Both the position numbers and the translations under genes were made by a program. This document shows, in pieces, positions 22,331 to 34,259 of a stretch of 64,000 bases of DNA (the first letter of the stretch is position 1; every line of letters starts with the position of its first letter). Below the pieces are notes generated by a model. That model worked only from the letters and a program-made list of their open reading frames with translations, ran no database searches and was not told where the DNA came from. The stretch is from Sphagnum compactum (taxonomy: Eukaryota; Bryophyta; Sphagnopsida; Sphagnales), in assembly GCA_965153455.1 (NCBI GenBank), contig OZ234500.1, forward strand, positions 14,445,579-14,509,578, written 5' to 3'.

Positions 22331-24253
22331 CGTTTGAATAAAGTATATCGTTGTTCTTCGTGCATTGTTCTTCGTGCATGGGAAGGTGCCCATGCTCACC
22401 ACATTTCCACAATTTATGGGCTACCAAGCCTTTGGTAATTCAGCGTTAAATCATGACACTTCTTTTGTATGAGCATTGCCTTAAACTTTTTATTTTACTT
22501 TCAATGCCTGCCGTTGCGGTTTTAAGTTTTTAGCTCTATGGAGAGAATGCTTGTTGACATATAGTGTTTTTCCCCCAAAGATTCATGAACCAGGTCCTTT
22601 CCTTTTCCCATTTATCATGCCTTTCCATTGGGGTCAACTAAACAAGGGCCACACCAATGGGTAGCTAGTTTGAAAATAAACTAATTTTGTAGACTCACCG
22701 CTTGCCCCTTGAACTTCTTTCTATTGCTCAACCAAGGTAAAAGGTAGCTTGTAATGTTGTGCAGATTGGGCTATCTGTCATACCTCTTTCTTTCCCGAAT
22801 ACATATAGGATCTGTTTCTATGATTAAATCTCCATTGTGGCATTAAGTTTGTTATTTATTGTCTTCAGTAAAGGTCATCTTGGGTGAATGAACAAGAGTC
22901 TGACATCAAATATGAAAATTCCTCCATTACTACCATGGAAATTCGGAAAACATGAATGATAAGAAATGGAACATTTGTACAATTATATGTATTCCATATG
23001 GTTCATGGATGTCCACTTGTGGAATGGAACTTTACTTGACCTAGATGCAATTTGGAAAGCATTCAAGGTGTCTGTGTTAGCACAATAAAGTAAACACAAA
23101 AATTATCTTGTCTACTTCTGATCTTTAAGTATATTGAAAATAGCAACAAAATTTATCATAAGATTGTTATGGGTCCAAATTGGCTAATATATAACACGCC
23201 CCAAGGATTGAGTTCTTAAAATCAAAATGTTTTGTAAATTTTTTTTAAATTATGATTTGTAAATCGATTTTAAAAACTTTATAACCCAAAAATGGTTGCA
23301 TTATATTATTATATAAAGGTGTACTTAAAAATTTATCATTAAAATGTCATTTTCAACCAATCATAATTGCATATGACTTTTTTCTTTTACACAAGACAAG
23401 TTTGCAAAGACAAGTTTTCTACTAGTAAAATGATGACATTGGATACAATCTCATTAATAGGTACCATTAGCAATCATGACCATTGTTTTATTTTTTCTAT
23501 TTCAAATTGTAAAACAATAAAGAAAAACCTACAAATGGACTTAGTTTTATGTAATTTTATTTTCAATACATAGGTACACGTATTCAAAAAAAATTGAATT
23601 GATCTAATGAATAGATCTAATGTAACCAATGCTTTTAAATGGTAATTAAATGGTAAAAAAACATGAAGCAAAATTTGAAATTTTTTTTAATGATATAATT
23701 TTGGAAAATTTTTAATATGATCCTTAACATATTAATATTAACAAAACTTTGAAGATTTTTTAAAATTCAAAATGACTTTTTAAGAATATTTCAAGATCAT
23801 TCTTGAAAACAACAATGAAAAAACATAGGTTTAATGGAATGGTTGTGGCTCCTATTAACATGGTTGGACCCCACTATGTTTGCCACACAGATAGAATGAA
23901 AAATGCCAATTCAAAAAGCATGAGAAAATGAGAAATTTAAAAATAAAATGTAGTGATTTTTTTTTTAATGCCATGATTTTTGTCATGTTTATCATTTACA
24001 ACTCATTTCACATTGAAATATTCATATGAATTTTTGGACCAAAAACACTTTTAACAATATCTAAAAGGTGATATACAAATTTTTTTATTAAAAATATAAG
24101 GGATAATTATAATATATATTTTTTAATAATTATTATAATTGTAGGATTGTAATTAATTTAAGATGTGGAATATTTTTAATGTCAAAAGTGAATCAATTAT
24201 TGATGTTTTTACCCAATTATTGTAAACTACATGGAAAGTTTTTTAAAAATAAC
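22331..24253. other. AT-rich intergenic DNA
   Basis: No gene is recognised. A small tandem duplication of TTGTTCTTCGTGCAT occurs at about 22350-22379. The remainder is AT-rich and broken in all frames. Confidence 0.5.
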
Positions 24254-25005
24254 AGGTGAAAATACACTATGGCGACCCCCTCTGGGGCACTTTTGGGTGT
24301 AGTATTATAATACATATAGTATAATTGTTCCAAAAGTATGATACATTTATTTTTGGGTATCAATTTTGATTTTGTGCCTTACAATTATTATTTTCACAAA
24401 ATTAATGGTATGTAATATTTTATTCAAAATAATAATAAATTTCATTATTTATATTGAAAGATCCATGTGAGTATATACATTGGTATAACCGGGTCACTAT
24501 TTCATTTTAACTACACTAACTTCAAGGCTTCATTAATCATTAAAATCATCAATTTTAATGAAATGAAAAAAATGGCCTATCTAACTATGCTTGTCATATT
24601 TCATGTGAATATGATGAATTGTCAAGATTTCAATTAATGAAAATTTTGAAATTAATCACATGGTATCCAAACATGGTTCAAATTATATGAAATGACATGG
24701 TTCAATATACTTTCAACTTTCATAAAAAATAAAAATCATAAAAATTATTTTTGGAGTATATTTTTGTTTTTGAATACACATACACTACATTTGTTTCCAC
24801 AAGTAAACTCCAATCTCCCACTTTGTAAAATGAAATGAAATATTTTTTTTTAATGTTTTTCTTAGGTTATATTCTAACATAATATGTAAAAATATTATGA
24901 AATTCTTTTGAAAGTTTGAAGTGAAATACATTCAAACATGCACACCCTTTAGAAAATAGTACAATGTCACATCCCAAAAGGGGTCATTGTAGTGTATTTT
25001 CACCT
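24254..25005 (-). mobile_element. Non-autonomous TIR element, copy 2 (752 bp, inverted)
   Basis: It starts AGGTGAAAATACACTATGG and ends TGTATTTTCACCT, so both ends read AGGTGAAAATACACTA inward. The interior is the reverse complement of the element at 16178-16970, with the same order of blocks and about 40 bp less length. It is the sister copy of the family and has no coding capacity. The end sequence differs from copy 1 by a few transitions, in parallel at both ends of each copy. Confidence 0.85.
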
Positions 25006-26114
25006 TAAATTCTAACAAATAGAAACTAAAATATATTTAAGCTAATCCTAACATCAAAAATATGATGATCTTCATATTTTAATTTAATGAACACATATTG
25101 AATTGAGTATTTTGTGTTTACAATACCCCAAATCCAACTTTCCCCCCTTGTTAAATGAATATGTTTTTGATGTTTTTCCTTTTTTCTTTTTGGCAAGCAA
25201 ATCATCATACTTTCAATAGAAAACATGGAGGATATTTCATCATATTTGCACTCATTTTTGTGCTCCTTGCATGTTTTTATATGCATGACAAAATTGAATA
25301 TCATCTACTTTACCATGTTTTCACCCTTGAATGTGAAAAGTACATGCTTAACTTGATCAACATGGCCATTAATTTGAGTTATTCAAGTTGTGGATAATCA
25401 ATGACTTTCTCACAACTTTAAGAATGGAAACATGCCACATGGTGAAGGTGAGGTCCATAACAAAAATCAACAAGAAATTATGTTCAATGAATGTAATGCA
25501 TGAAATGTTTAAGCCTTTGGATTTAAAATATGGGTACAAGAACACATTAATAAGAAACACATGTGGCCATTTAGGTGATTCCTCCAAAAACAATGAGTTA
25601 GTTAGTTAGATTGACAAAGCAATTAAGATTAGTTCATAAGGTGATGGAATGACAAAAAACACCCATGCAAAAATAATGTCAAATTTTCCTATTATGTAAA
25701 GTTATATTTCAATTATTGTTCAAAACTATGTCATTTTCAAGTCATTTGAAATGATTTGATGATAGCTCTAAGGGAGACAAAAATTGGTTTCAAAATGTTT
25801 AAATTCGTACACTAAAAGAAATTTGAAAAATAATGACTCGATTTACGATTGGATTTTAATTGTAATTATACACTTTCAACTACAAAATGCTTTAGTCATT
25901 TTGGACAAGTCCCATTGAACAATTAATCACAAAAGACCCAAATGGCATGGAAGTCATAACAACAATCGCAAACTCTTGACTAAAATCCATTTTCTCATCC
26001 ATTACCATGAATGACCATGAATATGATGTGGACCCCATGTAACTTATGTGGAACTTGACTTCATAATTAAAGTTATAACTATTTTATGGATAGTCACACA
26101 ATGCCAAGTGTCTT
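25006..26114. other. AT-rich intergenic DNA
   Basis: No supported gene. Overlapping frames of 73-92 codons at 25.0-25.6 kb on both strands have no domain and are taken as chance. Confidence 0.5.
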
Positions 26115-26370
26115 AGCTACCTATCCTAGCCTTGCTTTGATTAATTAATTATCTACCTACTTAGGTATTAATAATAGGTAAGGCTACTTAACTAGAGTTA
26201 CATAAGATTACCTAAGGGTACTAAAGGTAATAGGTCCTACCTAAAGGCTTTTCAAGGGCTGCATAAGCCTACACAGGGGCCACCTAATGATTACATAAGT
26301 TTCCATAAGGGTAATATAAACTACCTATGATCTACATAAGGTTTATTTTGTGCCAACTTAAAGGCTACCT
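26115..26370. repeat. Degenerate CTAC/CCTA-type array
   Basis: Imperfect, closely spaced copies of CTACCTA, CTACATAAG and AGGTA-like words fill this stretch. Similar arrays recur at 27.05-27.14, 29.10-29.44, 30.77-31.46 and 53.03-53.10 kb, so it belongs to a dispersed repeat family rather than a local microsatellite. Confidence 0.65.
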
Positions 26371-26639
26371 TGGTGCAATCATAATCCAATGAACCAAAAA
26401 TGACATTGGACCATGAATAATAAATAAATCAAAATTAAATAAATCTTTATGTTTTGCAATTTAAAACCATGGCAATCATGGCAAGTTGTTGTTTTTTCAC
26501 TCATATGAATGTTACAGAAATCAAACCAAAAATCCATTTGATGAAATTTTATATTTAAGTTTTGATTTAAGACCTTTGAAAATGAAAACACTATGTAAAA
26601 TGCAATGATTTGTAACTAGCCTTGCAACTGGGTTTTTTA

Positions 26640-27400
26640 ATTGTAATGACCATTTACAACTCATTGCAACTTGGCATATTTTTAAAAACATGAGTGCTAT
26701 TGGACAAGTCGCATGAGTTGCAATGTATGCAACTCACCATTTGTGAAACCATATACATATGCAATTTGTGCAACTTAGTTGCAACTATGTAAGAACAACT
26801 ATTGTGCGATTTTAATGCAACTCATTTACAAGCACAATGGTAATGTCATGTTAACGTTACTATTCATCAATCCTTCAAAATTTGACACGTGGCATTATGG
26901 GATTTTGGGTGATTTTTTTTTTTCCAAACATAATCTTCACCATCCATTCTGATTGATCATTTAATATGGTCTTTGAATGTGACACATGGCATGGTTGAAA
27001 GTTGCCACATGGAAAATTAATTAATTGTTTTTTTATTAACTAGGTAGGTCAATACATAGGCATAGGTAAGTAGGTTGGTAGGTAGGACACACCTACACTA
27101 CATACTTACTTACATACCTAGGTAGGTAAGAAGGTTGGAAGGTAAAAAAATAAATCAGCTAAAGAGGACCTATGTAAATATTTTTATTTTACTTTATGTT
27201 GTATTTTTAGGGTTAACTTTTTTTTGAATTCATCCGAAATTGACACATGTATTTTAATGTGAGCACACAAGAAAAAACATATTTTTAAAATAGTTCGTGG
27301 GATGAAATTCAAGGACAAAACATATGGGTTAAATGTTTTAATTACACATTAGTTGCAAAATGGGTTGCAACCATGAAAAAACATTACCATGTTCTCTGTG
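26640..27400 (-). mobile_element. Repeat end module, copy A (minus orientation)
   Basis: Read on the minus strand, the order is: a block with GTTGCAACCC and TTTTGTCCTTGAATTTCA; the phrase AACCCTAAAAATAC then AAAATATTTACATAGG; a CCTACC array; a block with CCATGTGGCA, GCCATGTGTCACA, AATGGATGGTGAAG and TGCCACGTGTCA; and a block rich in GTTGCAACT and GCAACTCATGCGACTT. The same order occurs on the plus strand at 52786-53460. Shared order over several hundred bases shows a transposable-element end rather than chance. No coding sequence is present. Confidence 0.75.
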
Positions 27401-28250
27401 GGCATTTTGAATTTAGTAAATTTTACAATTCAATATAGATAATTATCTGAAATAGAAATTTGAATTATGTTTTTGAATTAATCAATCTAATTCAAATAAT
27501 TAATTGGTTAGTTATCATATAATTATTAATCTAAATTGAAATAAAATTCAGATATTTAATCATTTGGATTTCAAAAATTAATTATCATGATTATCTATTA
27601 TTTATTTATTTTAATTAATTATCTCAACTATTTATCTGAATTAATTAAACTAATTCAAATAATTAATTTTCAGATATTTAATCCAGATAATTAATTAACT
27701 GAAAAGTTATATGAATTCAAAAGTAGTCATTTATTATCTGAATTAGACTAATTAATGTATTCATAATAATTAATAAAATTATGTATTACTTAATAGTTAA
27801 TAGTGAATACTTTATTGAGAAATAATTTTCTAAATATTAAAGATTAATTATGAATTTGGGTAGAAGACATTATTAATTATTGATTAGTCAATTTTTGAAT
27901 TAATCTATTTAATTTAACTTTTTTTTTGTTAATTTCCCTATGTAACTAATTATTTGACTACAAATAGTTTATTATCAAATAATAAATTATCTGAATATAA
28001 ATAACTAATCATTTATATCTGAATGTTAAAAATGTATCTTATATATTTGAATCTCAAATAATTAACTATCTAAATATTTGAATTGATAAATAAATATTCG
28101 AACTAAATATTTTTATTTGTCAATCCAATATAATTATAAGGGCACAAGTAATTATATTAATGATCATAATTGACAACTAATTCGAAATGTCATATATAAT
28201 GGGTGATGAAAATGCATGCATATAGCATGATCATGTGTCGATGTTGAACA
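27401..28250. repeat. AT-rich core rich in ATTAATTA/AATTAAT
   Basis: Very AT-rich, low-complexity DNA made of words such as TTAATTAATT, TATCTGAAT and CAAATAATTAAT. It lies directly against module copy A. Similar low-complexity AT-rich blocks adjoin module copies at 52490-52785 and 36040-36950, so it may be the variable core of the same element. Confidence 0.55.
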
Positions 28251-28500
28251 CTAATCACAATGTAGTTGCCACATGCAACTAAAATGCAACTTGCTAAAAA
28301 GTTAAACAAGATTGACTATGTTTGTGTGTACGATGTGTACATTACATTGTATAGGTGTCCCATTTGCAACTAAATTGCAATTCCAATACAACTCATTATT
28401 TTTTAACGTGGCATTTTATTTATTAATTGTTCATATTTTCATGTTCTAGATGTATTACAATTGTATATTAATTGTTTTGGAGCTTTAGTTGCAAGGCAGT
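28251..28500. mobile_element. Possible opposite end of the module element (GCAACT-rich)
   Basis: Repeated words TAGTTGC, GCAACTAAAATGCAACTT and TTTGCAACTAAATTGCAA resemble the outer block of module copy A at 26640-26850. If it is the other end, the element would span roughly 26.64-28.50 kb. The ends are not defined at base level. Confidence 0.35.
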
Positions 28501-29099
28501 GTGGTTCCAATGGATAGGATTTTTCATAGTAACACCTATTGTGTCAGAAGGAATCAATTTTGCAAAGGACTATCAAAAATATTCATATAATTAAAACATT
28601 TTGATGGGAAAAAATTTAAGAAAATAAAGATCCATTAATAATATTCAAAAAACATTCATACCTTAAAATATCATGGATTTTTCTAAATTTTTAAGTTCAA
28701 AAAACTTTTCAAAATTGATCCAAAATTTTAAATCTTCATTAAAGTCTTTTATCACATATAAATAAGGTATATTGTACATGATGGGTTAAGAAAAATTGGA
28801 GTTTATTATACAAGAAAACATGAAAATGTAAAAAATGAATTTTTGGTTATGATTTGAAATTGTTTCATTTTTAAAGACAAAACATTGAATTTACAAGGAA
28901 CCAACACAATTTTCAAAATTCATATTTATTCAAAAATGATAAACCAAAAAAATGTCATGTATTGGGAGAATTATAAGCATTTATTATAACAATTTGCAAA
29001 ACAAATTGTTGAAAATTCATTCATATGAAACAATGTTTTTGGGCAAAAAGACATGCAATCCTTTTCTAAAATAATCATGTTGTAACTTATTTACAACCA
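28501..29099. other. AT-rich intergenic DNA
   Basis: Nothing recognisable: no gene frame, RNA structure or clear repeat. Confidence 0.5.
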
Positions 29100-29440
29100 C
29101 CTAAAGTATTTAAGTTAACTAAAGGCTACCTAATGTATTTAAACTATTGCTTAGGGGCTACTAAGGACTACATTAGCGTTATCTAAGGTTTACATTGGCC
29201 TACCTAAGGCCTACTTAGGTTTACTTAAGGATTTGATCATTGACTATCTAAAGTCTACCTAAGCTACCTAGGGGTTATATAGGCCTACCTAGGGGATACT
29301 TAAACTACTTAAGGGTTATCTTTAATATCGAAGGCTACTTAAGGTCTACATAAGATGTTTTAGGGCCTAGGGGGTATTTGGGCCTACTTAAGGTCTACAT
29401 AAGCTTATGTAGGGGCTACATAAACTATGTATCATAATAG
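29100..29440. repeat. Degenerate CTAAGG/CCTAC array
   Basis: Dense imperfect words such as GGCTACCTAA, GTCTACCTAAG, GGCCTACTTAAGG and TACATAAG. Same general character as the arrays at 26.1 and 30.8 kb. Confidence 0.65.
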
Positions 29441-30640
29441 GACAAAGTCATATATTTTAAATCCAAAAATCATTACACCAAAATGTGTTTTTTATGATGT
29501 GTTTTATTCGCCGACAATGGCATAAGTGACTAGAAAATGGCATAAGCAACTTTTTAAATAACTGGAAAAACGACTATAATCAAATAGGACCCGTCTAAAA
29601 GACATGTTTTAGCATAGTGAATTTTTTTTAAAAATTTTGTACATAAATTTTGTGCTTGTCTATTTAAAAGCTTTTATGGTTACTACCTTCATTTCATTTT
29701 CCCTTTACTCACAAGTATTGATTTTAAATTAAATACTAAATAAAAAATTTGTTTGACCACCTTCAACAAGATTTTTAGTCATGTGGTCATACTCATGGTT
29801 ACAAAATTATGATTAGAATTAAAGATATGGCAAATTTGATTTTTTTGAATTGCCAAAACTGAAAATTACATTTGATTTTTTGAGATATTAAACATTTAAC
29901 TTTGATCTAATGTTTTTACATTGCATTGAAAGTCTTTTTCTTCAATTTTGTGAGGTAAGCAACTATCCAATACATCTTAACCAAATTTGGCTACATGTCA
30001 AAAACTCAGTAAGTAAAAAATGTTAAGAAACTTGTTATGTTTTGGTGACCTCTAAGTACCTATTATTTTAATATGATGATTTCAAAGAAACGTTTCCTCA
30101 TAACATGGTGATTTTAATGTTTTTTCTCAAAATGGTCATTTGTAACTAGATGCTTTAGATTTTTTTTGTTAATGCAATGCAAAATTTTAAAAAGCAAACC
30201 AAACTAAACTAAACATAATGCGTGAAATTTCAAATACATTCATTTATATTCATGCAATGAAATTATTTGTCACCATATGAAGTGGAATTGTCTAATGTTG
30301 AAGGCTTTGGATATGGCCATGGCTCAAATGATCACTTAAAATTGAACAATCAATTGAAGTTCTAGCAACAATGCAATGACCTATCAATTTTTGGTAGAAA
30401 AATTTAAAAATAAACACTCTAATCAACACAAACATAAGACATCAGAGCCAAGTGACCATGAGTAGGTAAGGGTGAATGCGAGTTAAGGTGGACCAAAAAA
30501 CAACACTTGAAAATACCCAAAGTTCATTTCCTTTGCATTTTTTTGTATTTGAGTCACATAATTTTCTAGTTAAAAAATAATGTCTCCACATAGGTGTATT
30601 TAGTAATACATTATCTGACCCAACCACAACGTCGAAATGT
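29441..30640. other. AT-rich intergenic DNA
   Basis: No gene recognised. The stretch around 29510-29610 has GACTA and GCAACT words like the TE end blocks, but too few to call an element. Confidence 0.45.
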
Positions 30641-31470
30641 GTCTTTCATGATTAGAACATTTTGCAACTATGTTATAATTTAGTCGTGTAGTCATATGTC
30701 CATTAGTCATATACCATTAATCATTTTTGTACTACATTGTGACTACATTATGACTACAAGGTAAGTTTCTAAGGTGGGTACCTAGCTAGTATGTACTAGT
30801 AGTACCCAAGTAGGTAGTACATAGGTTTAGGTTAAATACATACTAACTAGGTAGCTACCTACTAGTGGCCATTAGCTAGGTAATAGGTACCTACAAGATA
30901 GGTAAGGTACCTAGTATGTACCTAGTTTAGATATTTTAGTAGTTAGATAGTAAGTACCTAATATGTACTTTAAATATGTACTAGTTAGGTATTAGGTACC
31001 TACCCTACTATGTACCTAGCTATTAATAGGTACCTAAGTGAATATGTACCTTGGTAAATATTTATCTACCTTAACAACTAGGTAGTAGATATGTACCTAC
31101 CTTAGGTAAGTATGTATGTATTAGTTACTTACCCACCTTGCTACATATTACCTACTAGGTAGGTACTTACTTTAGCTAGGTGGTTAAACCTACCCAGTAT
31201 GTACCTAATAAATACCTATTAATGTTAATACTAAATACCTACTAATACATGTTTTACATATATACTAGATGTTAAATAGGTACCTATTAAGCTATTAGTA
31301 AGTACCTACTTAGTTATTAGTTAGCTACTAGTAGCCCACCTAAGTAAATATGTACCTTGGTACCTACTTTAGCTATGTGATTAAACCTACCAAGGTACTT
31401 ATTAGCTTATTAGGTAGGTTATATGTTATTAAGTACGTGCCCCAGTTAAATAGTTAGGCTACTCAAGTTA
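30641..31470. repeat. Large degenerate TAGGTA/TACCTA array with a GTAGTC-rich lead
   Basis: From about 30770 to 31460 nearly every word is a variant of TAGGTACCTA, CTAGGTAG, TACTAGT or GTACCTA, on both strands. The lead at 30660-30770 has TTGCAACTATG and TAGTCGTGTAGTC words like the outer blocks of the repeat module. This is the longest such array in the window, about 700 bp, and is self-complementary in many places. Confidence 0.75.
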
Positions 31471-31521
31471 GAAAAAAATTGTTTATAATAATATGATGAC
31501 AACTTTTATCATGTAAAAAAA

Positions 31522-31590
31522 ATGATGCAATGGTTAAAAGCTTAGTCTTTCAACATGGAGGTGAGGGGTCAAATTCTCACAATTACAACC
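31522..31590 (+). repeat. tRNA-like segment, possible SINE head or decayed tRNA
   Basis: The text GATGCAATGGTTAAAAGC resembles the D-arm and A-box of a tRNA, and GGGTCAAATTC about 35 bp later resembles the B-box. GTGAG (31561-31565) and CTCAC (31576-31580) can pair around the B-box. Acceptor-stem pairing is not evident and the T-loop size is irregular, so a functional tRNA is unlikely. A tRNA-derived SINE fragment would fit. This rests on motif resemblance only. Confidence 0.3.
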
Positions 31591-31701
31591 TAGTATAAGG
31601 TAATTAAACTATTATACTACAATTTCAAAACTAAATTTATTATTTTGGTAATAAAAATACATAATTACAAGTCTACTTTTGATATTAAAACACTACCGTA
31701 G

Positions 31702-31955
31702 CCTAGGGTCAATTTCCACATTGACAAAACAAATAAATTTTTTTTCAAAAAATGAATTTGTTTTTAAAATTTGAAATTATATATTTTCCATCATCTAGTA
31801 TAATATTGTGATATGAGTTGTGAAATTATTTAGAATGTAGCCTATGATAACTATAATGATTTTCAACATGTCAATTTCGTATTTACACAAGATTTCATTT
31901 CACTATTTTTAGGATTATTTAATGACGAAACTGACCTGAGGGTAAGGTACATCTA
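31702..31955 (+). repeat. Dispersed inverted repeat, left copy
   Basis: This segment matches the reverse complement of 37977-38172. Shared text includes CCTAGG, TTTTCCATC, TATAATATTGTGA, AGAATGTAGCCTATGATAA, GATTTTCAACATGTCAA, AGGATTATTTAAT and GGGTAAGGTA, in the same order. The left copy has extra bases in its first half. Two inverted copies about 6 kb apart suggest either two insertions of one family or the ends of a larger nested element. Confidence 0.75.
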
Positions 31956-33344
31956 AATTAATGGCCCGCATGAAAATTTAGAAATAAACTTAAATTTCTA
32001 ACATGTGTCTAGAATTCAATGTACATACACTAGTGTGACATGTCAATTGAGCACATATTACCTTCTATTATGTGAAATAGAGTTTTCCTAAAAAGCTGTT
32101 TTAATGAATTTCCAAGGACAAAAATTGCTTTAAAATTATTAATGGAAATAGTCTGTTTGAAATTTACAAAACCACCCCAGTTCACCTATACAACAGTACC
32201 TACAACAAAATGAGAGGGACTATAATTTGGGACATCTCAATGTGACAAAACAAACAAAAGAGACAAAATGTTGGTATCTAAATTTTTTATTGACATTCCA
32301 ATTTCAAAACAAATTATTCAAAATTCAATATCTCCCACACCATAGGTTGAATGTTTTTGAAACCACCTTGGTGCACCTGCATTGTTGGCTTTCCAATGGT
32401 GCACAAAAATGTATGCCCAATTTCTCTAAAAGTTTTGACTTTATTTTATTGAAAGTTTAGTGATGAAATTACTGGAAATTCAATCACTCTTGCATTGCAG
32501 CTCTAAACATTACTAAATCACCAAGGTGCACCCCTATACATCAAAAGATTCTCAGCAGTGTCAAGAACATCCGCGCATGAGGGGAGGGGGGGCCATGGTC
32601 TGAGAGATCATAAGGTCACAAAACAAACAAACTACCTTCCAAGTTCCTTAATAAATTTATATTTGAAAGTTCTTGAAAAGTGTTCATTTGTTTTATTTGA
32701 ACAATATGTCAAAAAAAAAAAGGTATTTCAAAGTTTGGAGGTGCAAAATGTTTGGATTTTTCCAAAAAGTTCAAAAAACCGGTGCTTTTCTTAGAACTGG
32801 CGGTTTCCCTTGATCGAGGGTTTCAAAAGGTTTTTTAAATTTTCAAACCATGGTTCAAGGTTCCATTTAGATAGCCCTTATCCATGAGTTCTTTCTTTGA
32901 GAAACAGAGAATCACCCAACATTAGTTCATGAGTCGCATGTCCTCCACGTGGCTAGAAGTTCTCATGAATAGGATTTTTGTTTAATATATTCAAATTTGG
33001 ATAATATTAATACTTAAACTATTAAATATTAATCAAAAAAAATTGAGGAGGCTTGGTGAGATTTCCACAGCCTCTGGGCGCTGGTGAGGCCACGTCAGTC
33101 ATCTTTATTTGAGATCTCAATTGAGGTTTTGAGATTTCAATCATTTTTTCAAATAAATAAATCATGGAAATTGCCATCCGCATGGATACAGTTGTAAATA
33201 CCATCTCGAATTGACACATCTTGATGAACTTTGTAATCTTGGAGAACTCTGTGGCACACCCTAAAAACCTCCAACAAGGTTCCTAGTGTATTTGGAGGAA
33301 TGCTTATGAAGCATAAGAGCTGGTGGGTCATTTCAAAAAAACAG
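31956..33344. other. Intergenic DNA, no gene recognised
   Basis: Open frames of 60-78 codons occur but have no domain and no codon-like consistency. Nothing is supported. Confidence 0.45.
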
Positions 33345-33475
33345 AATGGTCACACCTATGCATCTTTCGTTTTTTGAAATGTGCACCTCTGCATGTTTCA
33401 TTTACCAAAATGTGCACCTATGCATGTTTTGTTTTCCAAAATGTGCACCTATGCATGTTTCATTTTCCAAAATGC
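33345..33475 (+). repeat. Tandem repeat, 31-bp unit, about four copies
   Basis: Three close units start at 33377, 33408 and 33439. Each reads AAATGTGCACCT then TGCATGTTT and ends TTTCCA or TTACCA; a more diverged unit precedes them from 33345. Because 31 is not a multiple of three, all three plus-strand frames read through as near-identical peptides; these are artefacts of the repeat, not genes. Confidence 0.85.
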
Positions 33476-33680
33476 CGCACGGCACTTTTTTTGTTTTCTT
33501 GTGGGGAGTGGGGGCAGGATTTTGGGAGATCTAAACTTGACAAACAAACAACTTCCTCAATAACTAGATGTTGGCTGGTACTTCCAAGGAATTGTTGATA
33601 GTTTTACAACAAGAGATGGAGAACACTCCTACTTCCACCTCACACCACCTATACATTTGGGTTCCAATGTAAGAAGATAA

Positions 33681-34072
33681 GGCTGGTGGGGCCAGAGTGA
33701 ACCAGCACCCACCATCACACCATCCACTGGATGCCCGTTATGACTTATAACTCAGTTGTGGATGAAACCTCAACTGAGTTAATATCTTGTTTCACCTTTG
33801 TAACCCACTCCATACATAGGTAAATAGGTACAAAAATAGGTAACTACTATGCAAGTAGATGGTTTATACACCAGTAAGGGCTGCTCTTGCTACCTGCCTG
33901 CTAACAACCAACTTGGATTGTCAGTAGATAGGTAGTAAATAACAGAAACTGAACTAACTACCTTGATTAGCTACAGAACTGGAACCCAACAGAAAACTGT
34001 TTCCTGACCACTTACCATCCATCCTTCATGGTGCGCTGGTGGGGTGCTGCTTCACTCTGGCCAGCCAGTGGT
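33681..34072. repeat. Foldback-like inverted repeat with about 50-bp arms
   Basis: The left arm (33681-33730) contains GCCAGAGTGAACCAGCACCC; the right arm (34018-34072) contains the reverse complement of GCCAGAGTGAAGCAGCACCCC. The arms also share CACCA and CACACCAT or GCACCAT text. The 290-bp interior has TAGGTA words. No coding. It may be a foldback transposon or MITE. Confidence 0.6.
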
Positions 34073-34259
34073 GGCTACTAGGTAAGTAGATACATGTGGC
34101 TACTTAGTACATAGCTAACCACCATGGTCATTACCTATCTGAGAGTAATACAGCTCAAACTGTTTCCAGTCCACACACCAATCATCCTGTCGAGTGCTGT
34201 GTTTGGCGTTGGTTCACTGTTGAGTCTGGCCCAGTTCAATAGGAAATATTTCAGAAGAT

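Noticed and set aside
26115-31470. CCTA/TAGG arrays as ordinary microsatellites
   Set aside because: They are too degenerate and mix both strands, and they recur within a fixed block order in the repeat module, so a transposon link fits better.
33345-33475. Short regular repeats that could suggest a CRISPR array
   Set aside because: Units are head-to-tail without unique spacers, and the host is a eukaryote.
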